Assembly (NCBI GenBank): GCA_039621445.1
Contig: CP154956.1
Coordinates: 46,667,291-46,731,290, forward strand
DNA: 64,000 bases
Reading direction: 5' to 3'
DNA from: Euglena gracilis
Taxonomy: Eukaryota > Euglenida > Euglenophyceae > Euglenales
Part shown: positions 1 to 9,902 of the stretch, in pieces
Layout: every line of letters starts with the position of its first letter
How positions within the stretch are numbered: the first letter of the stretch is position 1
Notes under the pieces: generated by a model
What the model was told of the DNA's origin: nothing
Database searches by the model: none
The model's input: the letters and a program-made list of their open reading frames with translations, nothing else
Translations under genes and position numbers: made by a program

Positions 1-737
1 TTGGCCCTGTCCATACCAATTTTTGTCAATGTCTTTTCCAATTTGGACCACGGCGGATTTGCCCACAGGAATTCAGACTCATTGGCCATCAATTTTGACC
101 AGTCATATTTCCATGCGCTGTTTTCCTTTGAACAATGGAGCAATTCATGGGCATTGCCTTGTGAAGCAAACAGGTCCACTCGGATTTTAGTTGGTTCAAT
201 TCCAAGATCATTCAACGCTTTGGCTCGCAAAGTGGGTAGCAATTGATAGCTTTCAGTGGCAAACATTCGATACATGGAGTAAATGTGTCCTTTTTCCTCA
301 GGCAGGGGAATGGCTTCATCACCGATGACGAGAGGGGCAGGACGAAACAGGATTCCAGAAACTTTGGGGTGGATCAGGAAATCCATACCAAGAACAGCAT
401 CGAACGCGGTAGTGTTCAGGACATGCAGCTTTTGGTGAAAGTCGTTATTTCCCAGATGCAGGGTGGTTTCAGCAACACCTTCAGAATACACAACGGTTCC
501 GTCACCCATCTTGACAGGGACTGCCTTTTCTCTTTGGACAGGGAGCCCTTGGGAGAAACAGGTTGAAATGGAAGACGTGGTGGCCCCGGTATCAAGAACA
601 GCCGACACATTTCTTCCACCAATGTTGGTTTCCAAATACAACGTGGTGCTTGGTTTTCCCAGGTATGAAATGGATTCGAATTTGCGCTTCTTTCCAGGGT
701 CTTCCCCAGAATTTGGGGGCGAATTGGAAGGCAGGTT
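1..737 (-). pseudogene. Retrotransposon Pol fragment: retropepsin (element A)
   Basis: Read on the minus strand this is an open frame that runs off the left edge. It holds a retropepsin-type aspartic protease core: VLDTGATTSS, with the catalytic Asp codon at 591-593, then about 60 residues later VLGMDFL, the usual second protease motif. Such enzymes cut the Gag-Pol polyprotein inside the particle. After the protease comes a stretch with DLFASQGNAHELL and, about 35 residues on, WANPPW, a pattern I associate with a domain found between protease and RT in some protist Ty3- or DIRS-like elements (from memory, unverified). RT would lie beyond the window. A TGA at 738-740 separates it from the Gag tail upstream in the same frame, so this copy is damaged. 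Confidence 0.8.
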
Positions 738-740
738 TCA

Positions 741-1049
741 CTGTGAGGCAGGACGGGGCGGCTGAGGCGAGGATTGGTTCAGACGCTTCTTGTCATCACG
801 TTTTTTTGTCCAGCAGGCATCCTCGTAATGACCTACACGCTTGCAGTATTTGCTGATAACTTTCGCCTTGAAATTTGGCTCGTTGCTGCTGTCTGCAGGG
901 GGTACACGGCCAGAAGGTTTGTTTTGGTTGGAACCTTTGCCTTTGCCTTTGCCCTTGGACTGACCTTTGCCAGGGTTGGTCGAACTTGGCTCATCGCTTT
1001 CCCCAATCAGGTGGATTTTGGCGGACTTCTCACCACCGAAGGCTTTGGC
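741..1049 (-). pseudogene. Gag C-terminal fragment with degenerate zinc knuckle (element A)
   Basis: This minus-strand frame is in phase with the protease downstream. It encodes a Gly/Lys run (SKGKGKGKGSNQNK) followed by KYCKRVGHYEDACW, a CCHC-like zinc knuckle in which the first Cys appears to be replaced by Ser. Such tails bind the genomic RNA. It is bounded by TAA at 1050-1052 and TGA at 738-740, so Gag-PR would once have been one frame. The capsid part is missing: little more than 25 nt separate the fragment from repeat R1, which suggests a 5' deletion of gag. An ATG at 1076-1078 sits directly at the end of R1 but is in another frame. Confidence 0.65.
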
Positions 1050-1078
1050 TTATGAATACAGAAAACGTTCCAGGGCAT

Positions 1079-2325
1079 CAGTGTACGTCCAACCATGCTT
1101 TCCTCGCTTTCACCTTTGGTGGCGCCCTACTTAGGAAAGTAAAAGTTGGAGTAACAGAAAAGAAAAATAATATAATATAAATGTTGAAAGCCCTTTTCCC
1201 AACTTAAGAGGCAGAGCACAAGACAGGCGAAGGGGCCCTATGGGCTTCACAACGGAAAAGTGCCAATAATCTGGCAGTCCGTTCCGGACGTCAAATGAAA
1301 TCAAAAAATCAAACTTGGAGATCAAGTTTTGAAACCAGAATGGAAGAAAATACAATACCACCTGTGGAGAGGAAAACCAGAATTAGGCTTAGGTATTCCT
1401 AATTCAGGCCGTTGGCCATCTGTAGGAACACCACCTAGAATAGTACTGTGTATGGGGCTCAGATCTATATCTGGCCGTAGGCTTATACCTACATACACAG
1501 TACCATGGCCTTACGGCTGCCTGGTGCACATCCCCTTCCCAGGGCTATGCCCGATTTCCCTACTGGACCAGGCCAGTCGGAATGCCGGACACAGTCCTGG
1601 GGACGGGGACCTGTCACAGAGCCGTATGCGACTTTTGGTTCTCCTGTCACCAGGGGTGTGGGAAGAAAATCGCGAAATAACACAAGAACGCGCAAAAGAG
1701 GTTAACCGCTTATGCGGTGCCTACTTATTGCGGCAAAGGGGTGGAAGTGGAAGAGCCCATTGGGAAATGGGGTTGGAAGGTTTCCATTCCAGAAGGTCCC
1801 ATCCACCCAATTTGGGGTGTGTCTATGACACGTGGGCAGGTCTGATTCCATAATCGGAAAAGATTGAAGGGTAGGGTGTGGAAGGAGGGGGCACCTGGCC
1901 AGTCATATCAGAGAGCGGGAGAAACTCCTATTTACAAAACCAACTGCCGGCGACAGCGATATTTTGCCCAGGGGGGTAAAAGGAGAGAGGAGTGGGGGGC
2001 TGGTCAAACGACCTTAAGCAGACGTTTTGCTGTCTGGCAGTCTTATGTGGCCTTATAGCCGAAAAGTAACAAGTTGGGGGCTATTATGACGGTGTGCGCG
2101 CTGTACGCTGTGTGTCTTCTTACTGGCGGCATATACCGCTGGGGGAAGACTTCGCAGCGCGGCGCGGACACGATGTTGTCGATGGGGTATCCCCAGAGGC
2201 TTATACCTCTATAGACGTGCCGTATCCCAAACGAGAGGGGTCATATGCAGAGTAAAATACATATTGGCAGATGTGCCTGAGATACATACCGAATACAGGG
2301 CCGATAGGCCTGACGGAAAGGTCAG
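1079..2325 (-). repeat. R1: LTR-like hairpin-rich repeat, copy 1
   Basis: On the minus strand this shares an ordered series of blocks with 57121-58450 and 61155-62298: CTGCCAGACAGC, GCTGTCGCCGGCAGT, a GGGTGGATGGG block, GAAATCGGGCATAGCCCTGG (1538-1558), CCACAGGTGGTATT and finally GACGTACACT just before an ATG. In the minus direction it follows a truncated element-B Gag and precedes element A, just as R2 follows B and precedes D, so an LTR or shared leader is plausible. It is packed with perfect hairpins: GTAGG-CTTATA-CCTAC at 1477-1492, ACCGC-TTAT-GCGGT at 1705-1718, GTGTC-TAT-GACAC at 1819-1831, TGGGG-TAT-CCCCA at 2183-2195, AGAGG-CTTATA-CCTCT at 2195-2210. TG..CA ends and a target-site duplication were not identified. 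Confidence 0.6.
1443..1503. repeat. Three-way-junction-like nested hairpins
   Basis: A 12-bp perfect outer stem (1443-1454 with 1492-1503, GTACTGTGTATG and its complement) encloses CAGAT-CTAT-ATCTG at 1460-1473 and GTAGG-CTTATA-CCTAC at 1477-1492. The last base of the inner stem borders the outer one. As RNA or extruded DNA this could form a compact multi-branch structure inside R1. Confidence 0.6.
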
Positions 2326-2852
2326 CACAGGGGCAGGCCTGCGAAGGCCCGTTCACTCTGCAGCTCCGGGACGCCCCACAGGTGGGGCACCTCGGACGGG
2401 AACGGAAACAGGAAGGGCAGGGAAGGGATGAGCTGTGGGAAGGGTGCGGTCCCGGAGAAAAGCTGAGGGGGTGGGGCCCCGGGTGGTAGCCAGGGGGTCG
2501 GGTCCCAGCTCTGGGGCTGGGCTGATTTCGGGAACAGGAGGGGGACTTGGGACGAGTCTCGAGGGCTATCGACTAGGGACTCGTATTGGAGGGGGATGAG
2601 GGGGAGTTGGGGTGGGGCTGGGAGTGCGGGAAAAGGGGATTGTGGGGATAGGAGTGGGGATGGGGCTGGGGATCGGAGGTTCTTTTTCGGGGTGTTTGCT
2701 TGCACTTCCCGACGGCTATCGGGAAGACTTGCGGTGGGGGCTACCACTTCAGAGTCCGCCGCAAGGGTTGGCACCTTGTCTGTGTCCCGGTGGGCCGTAG
2801 CCTCTTCGTGTGTGGAAAATTCTGGGGAGGTGTGCACGCTTTGCATTTCCAA
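2322..2852 (-). pseudogene. Truncated N-terminal Gag of element B
   Basis: The predicted 176-residue protein matches the first 170 or so residues of the ORF at 46812-48179 (start MEMQSVHTSPEFSTHEEATA, then a long Pro-rich low-complexity stretch) with few differences. It is cut at 2322, where repeat R1 begins, so everything from mid-Gag to the end of Pol is absent. This is the end of the block duplicated in inverted orientation at 42775-47350. The Pro-rich stretch contains the palindrome CTTCCCGA-CGGCTA-TCGGGAAG at 2705-2726 (+ strand); the other copy has the same stem with a changed loop. Confidence 0.7.
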
Positions 2853-3462
2853 AAGAAGGCACTCCAGAAAATGGCCTTCAATGGAAAACGTAGAACGAAC
2901 AAGCCTCTGCTACCAGTTTTCCCCTCTCGCCGGTTCGGTGACCGTGCGCGGAATGGGCTCCCCGGCAGGCCGAGTGGGGGAAAACAGTCACCCTCGCTCC
3001 GGTAATATTAGGCACACGCGCCCCAAAAAATCCGTTTTTTTGGGTCTTTCGGTCCCTGAATTCAGCCAGAACCTGGGTTCCGGCAGCCAAATAAATCAAA
3101 AATTGGAGGGGGGACGGTATTTTTGGCCAACTCCTTGGGGGTGCCTCTAAAGCAGTAGGGGGGGGGGAGGAAAAGCCTGGTTCGAACTTAAAAAAAGGGC
3201 AGCGGGGGGGGGGCGGACGAACACCTTCACCTTGCTTCCCAGCGCCGCTTGCTCTTCCCTTTTTCGAATTTGATTTTTGATTGACCTTCCGGCTTGACTT
3301 TTCTTGGACAACTGTTTTCTTGAAATCAGATTGATATTTTGAAATTCCTTCCTTCAGCACGCACAATTTCTTGGATGAAACATTCGGAAAGAGAGAACCT
3401 GGGGGGGAAAAGTACACAGGTAAAAAAAGTAGCGGAATGGGGCAGGAAATTCGCTAGTTCCG
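2853..3462. other. Divergent leader between Gag-B and integrase ORFs
   Basis: Non-coding stretch shared with 46200-46811 in reverse orientation. It contains G-runs on the + strand near 3160-3210 and A/T-rich stretches near 3300-3430. The Gag-B ORF leads away on one side and the integrase ORF on the other. I see no clear promoter motif. Confidence 0.4.
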
Positions 3463-5161
3463 GTGCGCAGGCGCCAGGCCGCCTCCAGCCGCCCACATAT
3501 GCTCTCCCGTGACAACTTTTGTGAACTTTTCCAAGCTGACAGTGAGGACCTTGACCGCCAAGCTTTCCAAAGAATGGACATCCAGCTCGATCTCAGAATG
3601 GAGGCTTTGGAACAAATGAAGGACCTTTGTGCCCAGGACTATCAAGAGGAGTATGCACAATTTTTGGGGAGAACCCAACCTCACAGTGCAACCCTGATTG
3701 ACGGAACCATGTTTTACCGCGACGAGAACAAATTGTGGAATGAAAAGAAGCTTGTTGTGCCAAAAGGAAAATTGCACGACACAATTGTCTGGTGCAACAC
3801 GATCAATGGACATCCTGGAATCGAAAGGACAACCTGGTTCCTGAAAAGCGATTTCCACGTTGACCTGACTCTGAAAGACCTGATGGAAGAAGATCGGAAA
3901 ACCTTTTTGTTTTACAGAATCTGTGCTGAAGCAAAACCGAACTCAGCCAAAGACCGAGGATTGGTAGGTGCGTTGCCGATCCCTTCGATGGTGAATGAAA
4001 TTTTGTATGTTGATTTCATCTCGATGGATGAATGTGCTGGCAAGGACTATATTTTGACAAATGTCTGTGGTTTGTCCCGCTTTGCCCAGTTCATCCCCTG
4101 CCGCAAACGGATCGATGCTGAAGGTGTTCTGGAACTTGTGTTCAGAGAGTGGATTCAGAAGTTCGGTCGCCCCAAAGAAATATTCAGTGACAACGATGTG
4201 CGTTTCGTTACAGAAAGAGGATTTTGGCAATCCGCCCGGAAGGCAATGAAAGTGAAAGTCAATTTCTCAACCCCCCGAAGGCCTGAGAACAATGGTTTGT
4301 GCGAAAGGATGAATCGGAGAGTCGTACAAAACATGCGGTGTTTGATGGCAAGCCAAAAATCAAAGGATTGCATTCGCCTTGTTCCCCTGTGCACCTGGAT
4401 GATGAACAACCAACTTCACTCATCAACCCAACTGTGCCCCGCTGAACTTTTCTTCGGCCGACCCGCCTGGCAACCTGACCTTGTCCCTGAGCCTGATGCC
4501 AACCCGAATGTCCAATTCTGGATCACCAACCAAATTTCTCTTCAAAAGTTCGCTGTCCAGCGGCTGAAAGCTCTCAGAGAAAAGGCACTTCAGAGAAACA
4601 ACCGTGGAAGGTCCACCGCTGTCTATCAAGTCAATGATTATGTCCTGGTCCATCGCAACCGGTTACCCCAATGGCCAACTGCTCGGACCTTTCCGAATCA
4701 TCCAAGTCAAGCACTCCGCTGTTTTGCTGAGAGCGTCCCCGAAACCGGGAGGTGAAGTTGAAGTCGCTTTCGAGTTCCTGAAGCATTTTCCAAATCAGCC
4801 TGAAGGCCTGAGCGACAATGAAGACGAAGCAGAAATCTCTGTTCGGGATGAAGCAAATCAACCTGAAGCCCCACCTGAGGAACCCAACACTGAAGAAGAT
4901 GGATTCTTTGAAGTTGAATCCGTCCAGACCCACAAATACAAACAAGGTTGGAGGTTCCTGACTGTATGGAAAGGCTATGGTCTCCGAGACGCAACTTGGG
5001 AGCCAATCAAAGCGTCAATCCACAATGATGGTTGTCTTACCAAAGCTTTTGTGGATTATTGCGAGTCCAAGAATTTGATTTTCCCGCTGAAAAACGCTCA
5101 AGACCTTGCCTCCCGAATTCCTGTCCGCATGGCGACCCTGTTTTGCTTCTCTGATGAATGA
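3463..5161 (+). pseudogene. Ty3-like integrase with chromodomain, copy C1 (frameshifted)
   Basis: The first 430 codons encode a retroelement integrase: a zinc-binding region around NGHPGIERT (His near residue 117) and RICAEAK, then the DDE core with Asp184 (YVDFIS), Asp243 (FSDNDVRF) and Glu281 (GLCERMN), a D-37-E spacing. A downstream frame (4604-5161) carries EVESVQTHKYKQGWRF followed by VWKGYGLRDATWEPI, a chromodomain signature; such domains steer integration to marked chromatin. Compared with the copy at 44664-46199, about 20 bp are missing near 4680, which breaks the ORF between integrase and chromodomain. No RT or protease precedes it, so this is a truncated or integrase-only unit. Start choice is uncertain: the N-terminus contains no recognisable domain. 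Confidence 0.85.
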
Positions 5162-5392
5162 GCAAACCAAACTCTTCTAATTTGAGTGCCTGCCTGGCTT
5201 TTCCGCACGAGGCTCCGAACCCATTAGGAGCCCATGGAAGCCTGAGGTGAGTACCTTCAAGGTTTTTCCGATCTTTGACCCCAATCCAGACCCAAAGTCT
5301 CTGCTGAGTATGCCGAATTTCAGTAGGCAGCCCATTGACAAAACGACGTCGTTTGTCGCAAACCTGACCTGCCTGTGTGCGAGGGGGAGACA
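5162..5392. other. 3' flank of integrase ORF C1
   Basis: Non-coding tail after the integrase stop, shared with the inverted copy near 44440-44660. It ends at GACACCTATTGCAAAGC, where the common repeat module begins. Confidence 0.4.
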
Positions 5393-6930
5393 CCTATTGC
5401 AAAGCAATTTCAGATTGCACCAACTCGCAAAAACAAACTAGATTTTCTTCGCCGTAGAGCAACATGTCCGTCATATCGCTTCACCAGCGCAGCAGTGGCA
5501 TCATCCGGTCAGAGGAAGGTACACGCAAGAGAAAAGCATCTCGTGAACCTCCCTCAGTAAAGTCTTTTGGGTCAAGGAATTGGGTATCTTGTGTCTGTCA
5601 GAACGGGCAGCCTTTGTGAGCCAGCTGCCTTTGGAGGGGAGCTGCCGCAGGCCTTCTTGTAGGAGCGTCATTCGCAAGTCCTGTCACATTTCTGGGCATG
5701 AGGGCAACGGATTACCAGTAACCTCCGCCAACACTTCTGTGTCCATGGCTGGGGAAACGTAAGATCAAAAGGTTCACGCGAAAAGGGTGACAGCTAATTT
5801 CCCGTCGCGGGCAGCCAGACCTCCTCCCCCTCTTTCAGATCCTCAACACTGAATCCAGCCAGACCTCCTCCTCCTCTAAATCCCCCAAGCCAGCCGTGGC
5901 TGGGCGTGGCTGGTCAGACCTCCTCCTTTTTTTTTTTGTAAGCGAGCCAGCCGTGGCTAGCCGCGGCTAGCCAGATACCTCAGCTCCAGAGGGATGGTAG
6001 AGGTAGAGGTAGAGGTCACCTCTACCTCTACTATCCCTCTATGTCGCCTCAACGTCAAAATTTTAAGGAAAGTAGCGTATCAAAGAAAGTTTTTGCCGAA
6101 CGAAGGCAAAAATTTTTGGGAAAAAACAGGAATTGTGCATTCTTGGCACACATCTCTTATGGCAATTTTTGAAACCACCTGTCCGGATATTATTTTTCTG
6201 ATTCCTAACCCAAATAAGATGCATTGAGATTCTAATTTGCCAAATTTGAGGCAGTTGGAGCCTTTTGTGGCCCTTATTGGTGCCAGTTTATGACATTTTA
6301 TGGCATAGAGGAAGAGGTAGAGGTAGAGGCAGGTTCAGGCTTTGAATATAAAGTGTTTAAAACAGAAACATTCGCCCTTTTGATTAAAACACTGATATTT
6401 TTCGGGGCATAGTTTTAAACACTTCGCGATTCGCGAAAATGCAGATGCCTAATATGTCACTGGAGGGCTACGCATGGGGATGCATTTTTATCACAGAAAT
6501 TGGCTTCATTCTTTCATACAGCCAACACGCAAAGGCCCATGGTGGGTTCAAGTTTTAAGAACAAGCTGCCACACTTCAAGTTACAAGTTTCAAGGTCAAG
6601 GTGTTTTGCTTTTGAAAGTTAAGTAAGTCGAAAGAAAACTGAATGAACAACTTGAGTTTGAGGAGACGCTGCAGAAGTTCATGGTGATTTGCTGCAAAAG
6701 TTATTGGTACCTTTGGTTCCTTTCATGTTTCAGCTTTGCCTTGGAGGCCAGGCACAGCGGGGGGGGCGGGGGCTGGAGGGGGGGGCGAGCGGCCGCGCGG
6801 GCGGCCGCGCGCGGGGGGGGGGGAGGGGGTCCGAGGGCGGCCGCGCGGGCGGCGCGCAACCTAAAATAGGTGATTTTCGGGTCCAAAAAGTGGTCATTTT
6901 TTGCCATTTTTGGGCCATTTTTGCCAGCCA
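5393..6930 (+). repeat. Repeat module, copy 1 of 4
   Basis: A 1.5-kb block found four times here: 5393-6930 (+), 33130-34545 (+), 36030-37430 (-) and 42775-44450 (-). It begins at CCTATTGCAAAGC and holds in order: an antisense small ORF (minus-strand start at about 5745), CCAGACCTCCTCC tracts, the perfect palindrome TGGCTAGCCGCGGCTAGCCA (5954-5973), a GAGGTA microsatellite forming a 13-bp-stem palindrome around 6003-6031, an A/T-rich part with TTTTAAACACTTCGCGATTC, and a very GC-rich end with poly-G near 6770-6860. After an integrase ORF it sits where a 3' LTR would be, but no upstream partner is seen, so 3' UTR or non-autonomous element are alternatives. Confidence 0.65.
5954..5973. repeat. 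Perfect 20-bp palindrome in module copy 1
   Basis: TGGCTAGCCGCGGCTAGCCA is its own reverse complement. Versions occur in all four module copies, and a related 34-bp palindrome lies at 62647-62680. Confidence 0.85.
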
Positions 6931-9240
6931 CCCACCGGGGGTTGTGACGAACACATCCTCCGGTGCCTGCGCTCGCTGGTTGCGGAGGGCGCCTTTTCCA
7001 AGGCGGCCAAGCGCCTTCTTAGCAAGGGGATCTACGACCCCCACTCAGAAGAAGTCTTGTCTGCCTTGCGAGCCCTCCACCCACAGGGAGCAATATTCCC
7101 ATGGGTTGCACGGACACGGCAACTGGCCTCCGCACACTGCGACTGCTACGGCAATTCTCCCCCCGAGGACCGCCTGTCGTCGCTCCGGAAAGTCGTCCTC
7201 GGGTTCCCACCCGGCAGCGCCCCTTGCCCTTCGGGCCTACGCCCTGCTCATCTCGCCGAGCTGGTACGTGACGGCGACAGTGGGAATCTGCTCCAGCTCC
7301 TGCAGGCCCTCGATGACCTAGTGCAGCACTGTGTGCAAGGGTCCATACACCCAGTGGCCGCAGAATGGCTGTGCTCAGCCAACCTCTTCCCTCTTCGGAA
7401 GAAGGATGATGGAGTCCGCCCGGTCGCCGTTGCGGAGACCATCCGCCGGGTGATAGTAAAATGCATGCCGGCACTGCCAGAAACGGTGCAGGCTGGGATG
7501 AACATGCGGCCATTGCAATCTGCCTTCGGCGGCAAGAAAGCCTGCGAGCAGATCGGTATCTCCCTCAAGCACCTTATTCTTGAACGGGGAGACAACCCGG
7601 ATTGGGTGCTGCTGCAGGTTGATATTCGCAACGCGTTCAACTCTGTCCGCCGGGCGGACATCTTGGACGCCGTCCGGCGACGTGCGCCGCACCTGCTGCA
7701 GTGGTGCCGCCTTTCGCTGCAGCCGACCAGACTGTTTGTGGGAGACAATGTGATTTGGAGCACAGAGGGCGGACAGCAAGGCGCCCCTCTTGTTCCCCTT
7801 CTGTTTGCCATGGCCATTCATGACACGCTCCTGGCCACACCTGGGAGGGGAAACTGCTTCTGGTACCTGGACGACGGATCCGTCCTATCGGACGTCGCCA
7901 CGGCAGACCGTGCCCTGACTGGACTTCACCACGGCCTAGGCCAACTGGGCTGTTCTTTGAACTTCACGAAGACCACAGTCTGGGGTCCCGGAACACGGCA
8001 TATTCCTTCCCTCCCCGAGGATTCGGTGCTGCGACGGGCATCCATCATCCCGTACGCGCCAGACTCCGGCGTCTCGGTCTTGGGTGTTCCAGTTCACCAC
8101 CCGGCATCTCGCGCCTTTGTTCAGCAGCAATTGGACAGTTGCATATCCAAGAATGAACAGGCGTGCACCTTTCTGGGCTCGGTACGCGACCCGCAGGTAC
8201 AACTGTCCTTGCTTCGCTTCTGCTTCGACGCATGCAAGTTCAGCTCGCTGCTTCGCAGTGCCCACTGCGCCCCGTTCACAGATCTCCTGTCTTGTGCCGA
8301 CAGTTGCCTCCGATCCACCTTCCAACAGATCCTAGACTGCTCGGTGTCGGACACTCAATGGGCCCAGGCTTCTCTCCCCCTACGCCAGGGCGGGTTCGGC
8401 ATACGGTTGTCTGTCGACAGTGTGCTGCCTGCCCGCCTGAGTGCCCTGCTGTCTTGGATTACCTCTGCACCAACCTTCCTGGGTTTCGGCAACATCTCGC
8501 GGGCCCCGATTGATGGCCTGTCAGAGCTTTTGTCCGGTCTACGGACACGGTTGGATGATGCCTTTGAACCTGTTCGGAAATGGATCGGAAGCGATGCGTT
8601 GTGCCCCGAGGACACTTCCCACCACGACCAAGCATGGTGGAGTGAACAACTACGGCTGGCCGCACGCCCGGCATTTCTGTCCGCTCTCAATGATCGGGAC
8701 CGGATTCGCTTTGAGCGTCAAAATAACTCTATCTGCTCAAGCTGGATCGGGGCCCGCCCATCCAAGGCGGCCGGATTTGCCGTCGACGGTGCGTCTTTCC
8801 GCCTCATGCTGAAGTGGCACCTGGGGTTGCCCATCATCCCCCTCAGCCTTGCCGGTTCCCCCTGCCCCCTCGGTTGCGGACAGGTCGTTGACCCTTTCGG
8901 TGACCCTGCCTTGTGTTGCCACAAGAACAAGTTGTGGGAACATCACCACTTCCTGGGGACCCAACTGCAGGCACGAGATATCCCGCATGCTTTGGAGATC
9001 TCGGTGGCCGCTGACCAGAAACGGGATGCGGACATCTTCCTTCCCCACTGGTCCGGCGCTGCGTCCTGGGCCATCGATGTCGGCATCAACCACCCCTCCC
9101 CGCCCAGTGCCAGCTGGAGCCTGCCCGCCTCGTGGGACTTAGTCCGCAGCAGAGCCCTTAGGAAGACCGCCAAATACGGAGGCCGCTGCCAAACCCGAGG
9201 TCCGTGGTTATCTCCCATGATCCTCAGTGTATAGGGTTCC
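6930..9240 (+). pseudogene. RLE-type LINE, copy L1: reverse transcriptase and endonuclease
   Basis: A single open frame of about 777 codons. RT motifs are clear: motif A LLQVDIRNAFNS (about 7610-7645), motif B QQGAPLVPLLF (7775-7806), motif C WYLDDG with the Asp pair at 7870-7875 (YLDD rather than the common YADD). The C-terminus has a CCHC cluster (CPLGCGQVVDPFGD then CCHKN, about 8865-8925) and a PD-(D/E)XK-like endonuclease: RDADIFLP, then WAIDVGINHP. This layout is that of R2/NeSL-group LINEs, which nick target DNA and prime reverse transcription from the nick. Here the first residues of the motif read KRD rather than KPD (kept in L3). The 5' end is cut at CCAGCCACCCACC and joined to the module; the 3' end is lost near 9240 where LINE M abuts. 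Confidence 0.88.
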
Positions 9241-9365
9241 TTTGGGGGAGACGGCCAAGGGGGGGGGATCGGTCGGAGCGGTGAGGAGCACTCACCGCGG
9301 GGCGCTGTCTGAGCCCTGAGAGTTCAAGATCTCCAGGATAAGCTCAGCGCCCCACCCCTCCTCCA

Positions 9366-9902
9366 TCAGGTCGGTGGACCTTGGGCCTCCCGTCCGTGTT
9401 CAGCAGTCCTCGGGGGCCGCGGTTGCAGCCACGAGTTCATCAGAGTCTGTCGCTTGGGGGGCGGAGCGGAATCAGCCGTTGTTGATGGGGACCCCGTCCG
9501 AGGCCTCCGTCGGGAGCTGTCCGCCGGTGGGTCGGGAGCCTCGTTGGTGGGTGGGTGTGTCGCTGGCCTGGCCGGTGAAGCTGTGCGTCGCCGCTTCACC
9601 AGGTCCTCCGGGGCGCGAGTGCGACCAGAGCTTGTCGATGACGAGGTGGTGTCCCTGAGGGAGCGGAGGTAATCCTTCCACCGGGTGACGAACGTGTCAT
9701 ACCACTCCAGAGTAGTACCGTCCGCCGGGGCACAGACCTTCACTGTCCAGCGCATGTGGTGCGTGGGGGGCAGGCCAGGTGCCAGCAAGGCGTGCACATC
9801 CCGGCAGCGCAGCCACTGGGACAGCTCGTCATCCGCCGCCACCCTTCGCTGCAAGCGTCTGGTGCAGCCCATCAGCAGGGCTGACTCGCTGCCGCCAGCC
9901 GA
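9366..9902 (-). pseudogene. LINE M ORF2, distal C-terminal tail
   Basis: This frame is in phase with the preceding one (9903-11675) and separated from it by one TGA at 9903-9905, so the original ORF2 may have ended near 9366. It encodes a basic, Ser/Thr/Pro-rich tail with WYDTFVTRWKDYLRSLRD near its start. I do not recognise a domain. Confidence 0.4.
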
